Of a DNA stretch of 8,337 bases, positions 1 through 6,901 are shown one piece after another. Below the pieces are notes generated by a model. That model had not been told where the DNA came from. It did no database searches and was given only the letters and a program-made list of their open reading frames with translations. Where the stretch lies: contig WTKI01000401.1 of assembly GCA_011524425.1 (NCBI GenBank), forward strand, positions 1 to 8,337, written 5' to 3'. Position numbers and translations under genes: made by a program. Source of the stretch: Altererythrobacter sp. GTDB taxonomy: Bacteria > Pseudomonadota > Alphaproteobacteria > Sphingomonadales > Sphingomonadaceae. The number at the start of each line of letters is the position of its first letter. Positions within the stretch are counted from its first letter, which is position 1.

Positions 1-590
1 ATACCCAACAGAGCGAGCAGAAGCGCAGGACTGAAACGGTTTGCACCGTAATAACTACGCAAATAACCAAGATGATCAGGCAGGATGTCTGTGTAGGTAT
101 TCGGAACGCCAGCATAGATGCAGAGCTTTGCGCTGAGCCTCAGTGCGTAGAGCAACGCGAAAGTCATGGCTCCGATCTGATTGGCAGCGTTCCATGTCAG
201 AGAAATCAGAATGAGGGCTGACAACAGCAATGCGACTTCATGGTAGATGACAGTCGCGCTTGCATGCTTGAAACGCTCAATTCCACTGGCACCCTCCGGG
301 CACAATTCGCGCCGAGGGCCGGCCGCTGCACCGGTTAGGAAGCTCACTTCATGCCATGCCCACACCATCAACGCGCCAGCAAAGCTTGCGTAAATTGCCA
401 AGCTTGCTGTGCTTGTCATGGAAAGCCAAATTATCAATAGCCCTGCTACACCCACACATCCTGCCAGCACGAGGCTGCGGGGGAATGTCCGTCGGGAACG
501 GTTATCGACCCATGCGATCAGCCCCGTTGCAAGGAACCAGATTACAATCGTCACCAGAACGGGGAGAATATGGCCGCTCCAGCTTACCAT
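1..590 (-). CDS. puhE: PuhE, photosynthetic complex assembly membrane protein (5' part, runs off left edge)
   Basis: An open frame with no stop runs from an ATG at 588-590 to the window edge, giving the first 196 residues; the C-terminus lies outside. The translation is very hydrophobic, with likely membrane spans near residues 9-28, 40-58, 63-80, 113-133 and 139-161, and a sixth starting near 187. Two His-Glu pairs (H80-E81, H117-E118) lie in or near spans. The segment around 161-186, with [12 protein letters not shown] and SYYG, resembles the PuhE/DUF3623 family. The position right after acsF is where puhE normally sits in alphaproteobacterial clusters. In Rhodobacter capsulatus PuhE is reported to modulate bacteriochlorophyll production, but its biochemical role is unknown. 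The start overlaps the acsF stop by 7 nt (ATGGTAA) and has no strong Shine-Dalgarno sequence, which suggests translation coupled to acsF. Identification rests on family resemblance plus position. Confidence 0.88.
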   Translation of the reverse strand, partial: MVSWSGHILPVLVTIVIWFLATGLIAWVDNRSRRTFPRSLVLAGCVGVAGLLIIWLSMTSTASLAIYASFAGALMVWAWHEVSFLTGAAAGPRRELCPEGASGIERFKHASATVIYHEVALLLSALILISLTWNAANQIGAMTFALLYALRLSAKLCIYAGVPNTYTDILPDHLGYLRSYYGANRFSPALLLALLG

Positions 591-1645
591 GCAGGCTGCA
601 TTCTTATCGATTCTGGCAGCGCATTGGGTTTGGCACGATGGAAATAAAGCCGCGCGAAGTTAAAGCCTGCACCGGCCATCCCGCTTACGCGTTTTGCAAA
701 TCCGCCAATACCGCCCTGCGCCTTGCCATCGTCAATACGCACAGCTGCTTTGCGCAAGGCTTCCATCTTCGCACGGAATGCAGGGTCATCAATGTCCAAC
801 TCAACCGGGAAGACCTGACGGCTGATCTGATTGCAGATACCAAAGACCTTGTAGTCATACTCCGTCGGATCGATCCCGAGCGCAGCATGGAATACTGGCC
901 TGTTATGGTCGCGCACATACATCGTCGCATAAACTGAGAGGAGGAAGAAACGCACCCAAAGCTTATTGTGGCCCTGAAGCAGCTTTGGATCTGCTCGCAT
1001 CAGCATCGCAAAGGCTTCGCCATGGCGAAACTCGTCATTGCACCATTCTTCAAACCAGCTGAAAATCGGGTGGATCTGCTTGTCTGGGTTGGCCGCCAGG
1101 TGACGATAGATCGAGATATAGCGAGCATAGCCGATCTTCTCCGAAAGATAGACCGCATACCAAATGAACTTGGGCTTGAAGTAGGTGTATTTCTTAGTGC
1201 GGGTCAGGAATCCTAAATCGATACCAATCCCGGCATCTTTCAACGATTCATTGATGAAGCCCGCATGCCGACTTTCATCGCGCGCAAGCAACTTGAACAA
1301 TTGTTTGACGTCCGGGTTTTTCGTGCGCTTGGCTATCTCGGCATAGAGCACACATCCGGAAAACTCTGCTGTCAATGAGCTTACTAGAAAGTCGATAAAT
1401 TCAGCTCGCAGCTCCGGTTCCAGCTTGTCGATCGCGCCTGTGAAGCTGTCATCCTTTTTGAAGTGTTTCTTATTGCGGTCTTCCAGCATCTCATCAATCA
1501 GCGCATCCCATTCAGCGCGTACAGGCGAGACATCAATCGCATCCAATGCGTCAAAATCAGTGGTATAGAAACGCGGACTAAGAACAGTGTTCTCTTTTGC
1601 CATATCCATCGCATCGTCGCGCGTAATTGGTGTGTGTGCGTTCAT
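584..1645 (-). CDS. acsF: AcsF, O2-dependent Mg-protoporphyrin IX monomethyl ester cyclase (di-iron subunit)
   Basis: This 353-residue protein is the aerobic oxidative cyclase. It uses O2 to convert Mg-protoporphyrin IX 13-monomethyl ester, the BchM product, to divinyl protochlorophyllide by closing ring E. Ferritin-like di-iron motifs are visible: E94 in AEFSG, E124-x-x-H127 in RDESRH, E199/E200 in WFEEW, and E205-x-x-H208 in NDEFRH. The start of the mature family region (SPRFYTTDF, 23-31) and the length are typical of alphaproteobacterial AcsF. The ATG overlaps the stop of the upstream small gene bciE by 4 nt (ATGA) and follows a strong purine-rich ribosome site. Alphaproteobacterial AcsF is known to need BciE, and the two genes are adjacent here. 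The presence of AcsF implies bacteriochlorophyll synthesis under oxygen. The anaerobic alternative BchE is not in this window. Confidence 0.97.
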   Translation of the reverse strand: MNAHTPITRDDAMDMAKENTVLSPRFYTTDFDALDAIDVSPVRAEWDALIDEMLEDRNKKHFKKDDSFTGAIDKLEPELRAEFIDFLVSSLTAEFSGCVLYAEIAKRTKNPDVKQLFKLLARDESRHAGFINESLKDAGIGIDLGFLTRTKKYTYFKPKFIWYAVYLSEKIGYARYISIYRHLAANPDKQIHPIFSWFEEWCNDEFRHGEAFAMLMRADPKLLQGHNKLWVRFFLLSVYATMYVRDHNRPVFHAALGIDPTEYDYKVFGICNQISRQVFPVELDIDDPAFRAKMEALRKAAVRIDDGKAQGGIGGFAKRVSGMAGAGFNFARLYFHRAKPNALPESIRMQPAW

Positions 1646-1929
1646 CGCACCCTCCCCGGATTAAAGCTCACCTCGTAGAGCTCCTTAAGATCGAAATAAG
1701 CAGCCAACTTGGTCCACGCCCGAGAGACAGGACCAGCCCGTGTGACTGTTGCTATGCGGTTGAATGTCACGCACTCGCCAAAGCTGACTTGAATCGGATC
1801 ACCATGGACGCGAACGCGGTCCCCAGGCTCGATAGCAACATTGCCGTCCAGCTCGACATGAGCGTGAAAGTGGTCCTCACTCTGCTCGACGCTGATCAAG
1901 CAAGGCGTATCGAATTGACGCACGTTCAC
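1642..1929 (-). CDS. bciE: BciE, small accessory subunit of the alphaproteobacterial O2-dependent cyclase
   Basis: A 95-residue soluble protein with a GTG start sits between puhC and acsF. BciE (Rhodobacter sphaeroides rsp_6110) was described as a small protein required for activity of the alphaproteobacterial AcsF-type cyclase. I assign the name from position directly upstream of acsF, size and overall character, not from a search. Visible features are a compact beta-rich stretch with [10 protein letters not shown] (20-29), [12 protein letters not shown] (35-46), SFGE (49-52) and ATVTRAGP (60-67), then a C-terminal ELYEVSF (83-89). There is no signal peptide or membrane span. The GTG overlaps the puhC stop (GTGA) and the stop overlaps the acsF ATG (ATGA), so all three are probably translationally coupled. 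The stepwise alternative GTG two codons later (1923) is less well placed relative to the ribosome site. It is easily left as a hypothetical protein in automatic annotation. Confidence 0.82.
   Translation of the reverse strand: MNVRQFDTPCLISVEQSEDHFHAHVELDGNVAIEPGDRVRVHGDPIQVSFGECVTFNRIATVTRAGPVSRAWTKLAAYFDLKELYEVSFNPGRVR
1650..1657 (-). promoter_or_regulatory. Strong ribosome binding site of acsF
   Basis: On the minus strand GGGGAGGG lies 4 nt before the acsF ATG, inside the last codons of bciE. It is the purest anti-Shine-Dalgarno match among the starts examined. It supports the ATG at 1645 rather than the internal Met13, and suggests acsF is translated well even though its start overlaps the bciE stop. 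Confidence 0.75.
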
Positions 1930-2423
1930 GAGGCTTCTCCGACTGGCAAGAGCTTGGCAAAGGTCGCGCGGTTATCCGCGCCAAATGCGCCAAGCTCGAT
2001 CATGCGTCCGGTTGCAGTGTCTGTGAGCGAGAGCGAGCCGTCTTCCCATGATGTGAGCACAAAGTGAGGCTGTGACCCAATACCGTGCATACGCCGTTCG
2101 CGCGCCAGACCGCGCATGACACCGCGAATAAATCCGCCGCCTTCCGTCTCTGTTGCAATGACAGCGATGGACGAGCCGTCATGCGCATCAGAGATCAGCA
2201 CGGCGCCGTCCTTTCGATCATCGAACCGGATGTCGCGCGATGCGATGGCTTGTACTTGCGCTTTCTCTCGTTCGAGTTGAGGGACGGCCTCGCGTTCAAG
2301 AAAGCCAAGCGAGACTGCCGCTGTCAGGATCAGCGAGAGGACCACAAGGCTGACGGCCGCGATCAGCGCTGCGCGCGGTACAGTGTTTTCATGGCTGTGT
2401 GCGTGGGATTGGGAGTGGCTCAT
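1926..2423 (-). CDS. puhC: PuhC, photosynthetic complex assembly protein
   Basis: This 165-residue protein matches the PuhC family in size (about 160 residues), position after puhB and character. It has a short polar N-terminus, one membrane span (about 19-41), and then a soluble domain. The region 95-115, with GGGFIRGVMRGLARERR, is the family's recognisable conserved patch. PuhC is needed in Rhodobacter capsulatus for normal reaction-centre/LH1 assembly; the mechanism is not settled. By the positive-inside rule (R17 before the span, acidic residues after it) the N-terminus should be cytoplasmic and the C-terminal domain periplasmic. The N-terminal tail is rich in histidine (H3, H7, H9, H11, with an HAHSH run), which could bind metal. 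The ATG overlaps the puhB stop by 4 nt (ATGA), preceded by a GGAGGT site. Confidence 0.93.
   Translation of the reverse strand: MSHSQSHAHSHENTVPRAALIAAVSLVVLSLILTAAVSLGFLEREAVPQLEREKAQVQAIASRDIRFDDRKDGAVLISDAHDGSSIAVIATETEGGGFIRGVMRGLARERRMHGIGSQPHFVLTSWEDGSLSLTDTATGRMIELGAFGADNRATFAKLLPVGEAS
1936..1940 (-). promoter_or_regulatory. Ribosome binding site fixing the GTG start of bciE
   Basis: GGAGA on the minus strand (core GGAG at 1937-1940) ends about 6-7 nt before the GTG at 1929. This spacing favours the first GTG over the one at 1923, and explains how a gene with a non-ATG start overlapping the puhC stop can be translated. Confidence 0.6.
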
Positions 2424-3046
2424 GCAGGCACCTCCGACATTCCGTCAGAAGACGACAATGTCTCACTATCGCGCAGCACTTCGCCCGGTTGATGCGGAGC
2501 AATGGCAGCGCAGTTTTCAGCCAACAATTGCGCGACCTTCTCGACATCCGGCAGCGCCCGCAGCATCGGCTGTGGCTCGCGGAAGTGAAATGGGCGAACA
2601 TGCGGCCAGAACACAGCATATCCCAACCTATGAGCGGATGTGAGCGATACACAAATATCACCAAAGCCGCCGCCATGCGCGCGCAGTTCTGCTGCGCCTA
2701 TAACTCTCAAAGGCAGGTTGATGCACTTGTTCAGTGCAATTCCGATTCTGAACACGATCCTCTTGTTAGTGATGGTGTAGACTGTTGTCTTCGCAACCAG
2801 CACAGCAAACACAGCAAGCAAGCCCAAGGCTGCCAGCCCTGCGAGGCCTGTGGCAATCGCTCCGCCTATACTGCCGGTTACAGCCGCAAATGCCGCCAGC
2901 ATCACAAAATAGCCAGTTACCCAGCGTGTGTAGAGGGCGCTGCGCGCAAACACTCGCCAGTCCGGAGCGCCTTGCCAAATGATCTTTTCATCAGCTGGTA
3001 GGTCGCCCGGAAGCCCGCGGATCGGTTCAAAATCGTATTCCATCAT
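2420..3046 (-). CDS. puhB: PuhB, reaction-centre assembly protein with bacterial PH-like domain
   Basis: A 208-residue membrane protein directly downstream of puhA. The N-terminal LPADEKIIWQGAPDW (16-30) and YTITNKRIVFRIGIAL (90-105) are typical of PuhB and of the bacterial PH-like (bPH2) fold, in which a beta-rich domain follows membrane spans. Hydrophobic spans lie near 43-62 and 66-86. PuhB is known as a reaction-centre assembly factor in Rhodobacter capsulatus, acting at the membrane. The C-terminal tail (about 186-208) is polar, acidic and serine-rich and probably disordered. Two adjacent ATGs are possible: the one at 3046 (ATGA overlap with the puhA stop) and the one at 3043 (TGATG). 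AGGAA 8 nt before the first favours 3046, but the protein differs by only one Met. Confidence 0.93.
   Translation of the reverse strand: MMEYDFEPIRGLPGDLPADEKIIWQGAPDWRVFARSALYTRWVTGYFVMLAAFAAVTGSIGGAIATGLAGLAALGLLAVFAVLVAKTTVYTITNKRIVFRIGIALNKCINLPLRVIGAAELRAHGGGFGDICVSLTSAHRLGYAVFWPHVRPFHFREPQPMLRALPDVEKVAQLLAENCAAIAPHQPGEVLRDSETLSSSDGMSEVPA
2430..2435 (-). promoter_or_regulatory. Consensus ribosome binding site of puhC
   Basis: GGAGGT on the minus strand lies 6 nt before the puhC ATG and within the last codons of puhB. It confirms the ATG at 2423 and the 4-nt overlap with puhB. Confidence 0.75.
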
Positions 3047-3807
3047 ATAAACGGTTCCTGCCGTTCCTGATTTGCGTAGAGGTAGCCGCCGCCAAAGTAG
3101 GCAACGATCCGCTCCTCCTCATCGCGGGTGATTTGCCCCGCAACCGACAGTTGCGGCACACCTGCATAGTCGTCGGCATTGATCGCATCGAGCAGCACCC
3201 GACCGCCCCAGATCCGCGCCATAGTCATCGGTGCCAGCGCTGTGCGCGTGCCTGTATCGACTTCAAGGTAGCGGATGACATGTTCCTCGTGATCGACCCA
3301 CAGATCGCGCACAGTGCCGGCCGTTTTGCCATCCGCAGCAATCACAGGAAGGCCGCGCGGATCCTTGCTGAGCGGCGCAATCGTGATCTCGTCAGAAGCA
3401 GACATCGGCACGAGCCGGTTATGTCCATGGCGATCCTGATCCGGCCATTTGGCGCGCTGCGCATAGCCCGCAGGGCCAATTCCATCTTCGAGCGGATTGC
3501 CGGTCGGAATGTAAGGTGATCCCGGAAACGGCTCACGTTGCTTAGCAGCTATATCGACCGGGTCGCGGTCATCAGGATGCGGAACGCTGTGCGTTCCTTT
3601 GCCATTAGGCAGTTTGAATGTCTTCGTCGGCGCTTTGCTGAGTGGTCCGCCATCAGGAAGCAGGCGACCGTCCTCTTCCTCCAGCGGGTAGCCTTCTCGC
3701 CGGTCTTCGCGCCGGAGCCAGAAGATCAGCCCCGCGAAAAACAGGAAGAAGAGGTAGAGCGCGAGCTCCGCCACATCAATCGTTCCTACAATATTGCCAT
3801 CATCCAT
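3043..3807 (-). CDS. puhA: PuhA, photosynthetic reaction centre H subunit
   Basis: This 254-residue protein caps the L/M reaction-centre core on the cytoplasmic side and organises proton delivery to QB. One N-terminal membrane span (about 12-31) is followed by arginine-rich LRREDRREGYPLE (31-43) and a large cytoplasmic domain. The region about 150-215 is the PRC-barrel core (GTVRDLWVD, RYLEVDTG). The C-terminal GGGYLYANQER (239-249) is a family signature. D125, H127 and H129 in the DRHGHN stretch align in pattern with D124, H126 and H128 of the Rhodobacter sphaeroides H subunit, the surface metal-binding and proton-entry site. I chose the ATG at 3807 because MDDGNIVG begins the conserved region and AAAGGA sits 7 nt upstream. 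An in-frame ATG at 3855 would add 16 residues, overlap lhaA, and has no family support. The gene starts 22 nt after the lhaA stop. Confidence 0.97.
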   Translation of the reverse strand: MDDGNIVGTIDVAELALYLFFLFFAGLIFWLRREDRREGYPLEEEDGRLLPDGGPLSKAPTKTFKLPNGKGTHSVPHPDDRDPVDIAAKQREPFPGSPYIPTGNPLEDGIGPAGYAQRAKWPDQDRHGHNRLVPMSASDEITIAPLSKDPRGLPVIAADGKTAGTVRDLWVDHEEHVIRYLEVDTGTRTALAPMTMARIWGGRVLLDAINADDYAGVPQLSVAGQITRDEEERIVAYFGGGYLYANQERQEPFI

Positions 3808-3814
3808 CGGTTTT

Positions 3815-3820
3815 TCCTTT
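3815..3820 (-). promoter_or_regulatory. Ribosome binding site fixing the puhA start
   Basis: AAAGGA on the minus strand lies 7 nt before the ATG at 3807, in the 22-nt gap after lhaA. It supports this start over the in-frame upstream ATG at 3855. Confidence 0.65.
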
Positions 3821-3829
3821 CCCGCATGC

Positions 3830-5257
3830 TCAAGTTGGGAATTCTGCGAGACCAAAAGCGCCTCGCTCGCTTGAATTCTCGTCAGGCTGCTCGCGCCCGA
3901 CCAGCGGACCGATCACTATCAGCGTCGCTAACAAGAGCAGGATTTCGAGAAAATAGACCGCGCCATATCCTGACGCTCGTGTTGCTAAAGTCGTGCCCAG
4001 CGCATCGCTAAGCGCGAAATAAGCGACGACATCGCGCAGTATGCCGCCGACTAGAATGGCTATGCCTGCACAAGTCGCTTGCACAGCGCCCCAGGCGCCT
4101 AGCGCAATGCCAGATGCACCGCCGCGTGAAAGCGCCATAACCGCAACCAGAGTTCCAACGGCGAACAAGCCATTACCGAACCCGATTGCGAGCGCGCCGA
4201 TCGCTAATAGGATTGCCAGATCCAAGGGAGCTGCAAACATAATCAACAGGAATGCGAGAATTCCCACAGCAAGCCCGTAACCTGCAATCCGCAGCGCTCT
4301 GAACCCGCGCCCGAGCATGCGGCCCGCCAATGCAAAACCCAGCAAAGTGCCAAGCGCCCATCCACCAGTCAGACTGGTAGTTGCGCCCACTGAAAGGGCT
4401 AGGATTTCACCGCCATATGGTTCCAGCAAGGCATCTTGCATCGCGAAAGCAGCTGCTCCCAAACCGATTGCAAACAGCATGCGCCGGGTATCGGGGTCGC
4501 TAGTAAACTTCTTCCATTCGCTGGAGAAATCAGGCCGCGGTTCTTCCCGGTTCGTAAATTCAGGACGGCGTGCTTCTTGTTTCCATAGAGCAATCAGATT
4601 GAAGACGAAGGTCAATGCCGCTGCACCTTGGATGACCTGCACTAGCCGCGTGTGGGAATAGTCAACCAGCAAGCCGCCCATGACAAATGCCGCGAACATC
4701 ATGCCGACGAGCAACATGACATAAAGCAACGCCACCGCGCGGGGGCGTTTTTCCGGAGATGCAAGATCAGTTGCAAGCGCCAGCCCAGCGGTTTGCGTGA
4801 CGTGAATACCGGCACCTGTAAGAATGAAAGCAAAGGCACTTGCCGCAATGCCCAGCGTAAATGTTTCTGGCCTGCTTAAGAGGATCAAAGCGAACGGCAT
4901 GATCGCCAACCCGCCAAACTGCATGGTTGTGCCAAACCAGATGTAAGGTACGCGGCGCCAGCCAAGCGCTGAGCGATGAACGTCAGACCGGTGTCCGATC
5001 AAAGCGCGAAATGGCGCGATGACCAGCGGCAAAGCAATCATTCCGGCGACGAGCCAGGCAGGAGTACCCAACTCAACAATCATGACCCGATTGAGCGTGC
5101 CATTAAGCAATACAGTCGCCATGCCAACGCTGACTTGAAACAAAGCCAGGCGCAGCAATTGGCCAAGCGGCAGGTCAATGCTCGCCGCATCTGCAAAAGG
5201 AAGCCAGGACATGGCAATCCGGCTCCACTTAGCAGAAAATGGCTCACTTGCTGCCAT
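3830..5257 (-). CDS. lhaA: LhaA, PucC/BCD-family light-harvesting 1 assembly protein
   Basis: A 475-residue polytopic membrane protein of the major-facilitator-like bacteriochlorophyll delivery (BCD/PucC) family. LhaA is involved in assembly of the LH1 antenna around the reaction centre, possibly by handing over bacteriochlorophyll. About twelve hydrophobic segments are visible between residues 35 and 455. Family motifs are GHRSDVHRSALGWRRVPYIW (88-107), TGAGIHVTQTAGLALATDLA (147-166, with H152), and QDALLEPYGGE (274-284). The start at 5257 overlaps the bchM stop by one base (TGATG) and has GGTGAGG 5 nt upstream. An in-frame ATG at 5332 would add 25 residues encoded inside bchM and is unlikely. 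Residues after 455 form a short polar tail. Position between bchM and puhA is the usual one for lhaA, which separates it from pucC. Confidence 0.93.
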   Translation of the reverse strand: MAASEPFSAKWSRIAMSWLPFADAASIDLPLGQLLRLALFQVSVGMATVLLNGTLNRVMIVELGTPAWLVAGMIALPLVIAPFRALIGHRSDVHRSALGWRRVPYIWFGTTMQFGGLAIMPFALILLSRPETFTLGIAASAFAFILTGAGIHVTQTAGLALATDLASPEKRPRAVALLYVMLLVGMMFAAFVMGGLLVDYSHTRLVQVIQGAAALTFVFNLIALWKQEARRPEFTNREEPRPDFSSEWKKFTSDPDTRRMLFAIGLGAAAFAMQDALLEPYGGEILALSVGATTSLTGGWALGTLLGFALAGRMLGRGFRALRIAGYGLAVGILAFLLIMFAAPLDLAILLAIGALAIGFGNGLFAVGTLVAVMALSRGGASGIALGAWGAVQATCAGIAILVGGILRDVVAYFALSDALGTTLATRASGYGAVYFLEILLLLATLIVIGPLVGREQPDENSSERGAFGLAEFPT

Positions 5258-5972
5258 CAACGCCTCACCAATTGCATGGCTTGCGAGGTGTAAAAGCCAC
5301 TGGAAACGCGTTGTGTTCTGCCAATCCGCCATTCATGCAAAGGCGCCAATGCTTGCCGCAAACGTCGCTCTGCAATCGGAACAATAGCCGGTGATCGATC
5401 GCTGCGCGGGAAGATCTTGCCGACCCGATGCATCGCGCCGAGCATGGGAGTATGCGGCGCAAATGTGAACGCAATCGAACCATGACAGCGCTTACTGAGA
5501 TCACTAAGGGCAGCCACCATATCCGACAGCGAATAATGGATCAGCGAATCCATCAGAACGATATGTTCGAACTCGCCCAGTTGCGGATCGAGAAAATCGC
5601 CTGCCTGCCAAGCTATTTTGCCATGGCCAAGGAATTGCGGGGCACGTTCTTTGGCAATGTCGACGAGCCCGCTGGCTACATCAACGGCAGTAATTTCGGC
5701 ACCTCTGAAGGCTGCCTCTACCGCCAATGCTCCAGTACCACAGCCAGCATCCAGCAAGCGTTTGCGACGCAAATCTTCCGGCAACATTGAGAGCAGCACA
5801 CTACGCATTTCGTCTCGCCCAGCGCGCACCGTTGCCCGGATCCCGCTGACCTTCGCATCCGATGTCAGGTCAATCCATGCCTTGCGCGCAGTTCCGTCAA
5901 AATAGACCGCAAGCTTGTCACGCTGTGTGTCAAAGCCGGATGCGCTAAAAGGGTTCGGAGCGTGTGTTGCCA

Positions 5973-5973
<1 letters not shown>
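5257..5973 (-). CDS. bchM: BchM, Mg-protoporphyrin IX O-methyltransferase
   Basis: A 238-residue S-adenosylmethionine-dependent enzyme. It methylates the C13 propionate of Mg-protoporphyrin IX, made by the BchHDI chelatase, to the monomethyl ester used by AcsF. SAM motif I is LDAGCGTGALAVEAA (74-88); the acidic residue after strand 2 is D98 in ITAVDVA. The later DSLIHY (142-147) and FTFAPHTPML (169-178) are typical of BchM/ChlM. The N-terminal YFDGTARKAW (24-33) is another family mark. The ATG at 5973 overlaps the bchL stop by one base (TGATG). A GTG one codon upstream (5976) is also possible. GGGG 8 nt before the ATG favours the ATG. The gene ends in another TGATG overlap with lhaA. Confidence 0.96.
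5263..5269 (-). promoter_or_regulatory. Ribosome binding site fixing the lhaA start
   Basis: GGTGAGG on the minus strand lies 5 nt before the ATG at 5257 and inside the last codons of bchM. It supports the 475-residue protein over the longer version from 5332. Confidence 0.65.

Positions 5974-6890
<917 letters not shown>

Positions 6891-6901
<11 letters not shown>

Noticed and set aside
901..917. TGT...ACA element resembling a PpsR/CrtJ operator
   Set aside because: The spacing is 11 rather than 12 nt and it lies in the middle of acsF. No exact TGT-N12-ACA site was found anywhere in the window by eye.
356..937. Plus-strand open frame of 193 codons across acsF and puhE
   Set aside because: It is antisense to the end of acsF and the start of puhE, both of which match known families. 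No ribosome site or domain supports it.
2399..3001. Plus-strand open frame of 200 codons opposite puhB
   Set aside because: It is antisense to puhB, and its translation is rich in Arg, Cys, Ser and His, typical of a non-coding shadow frame.
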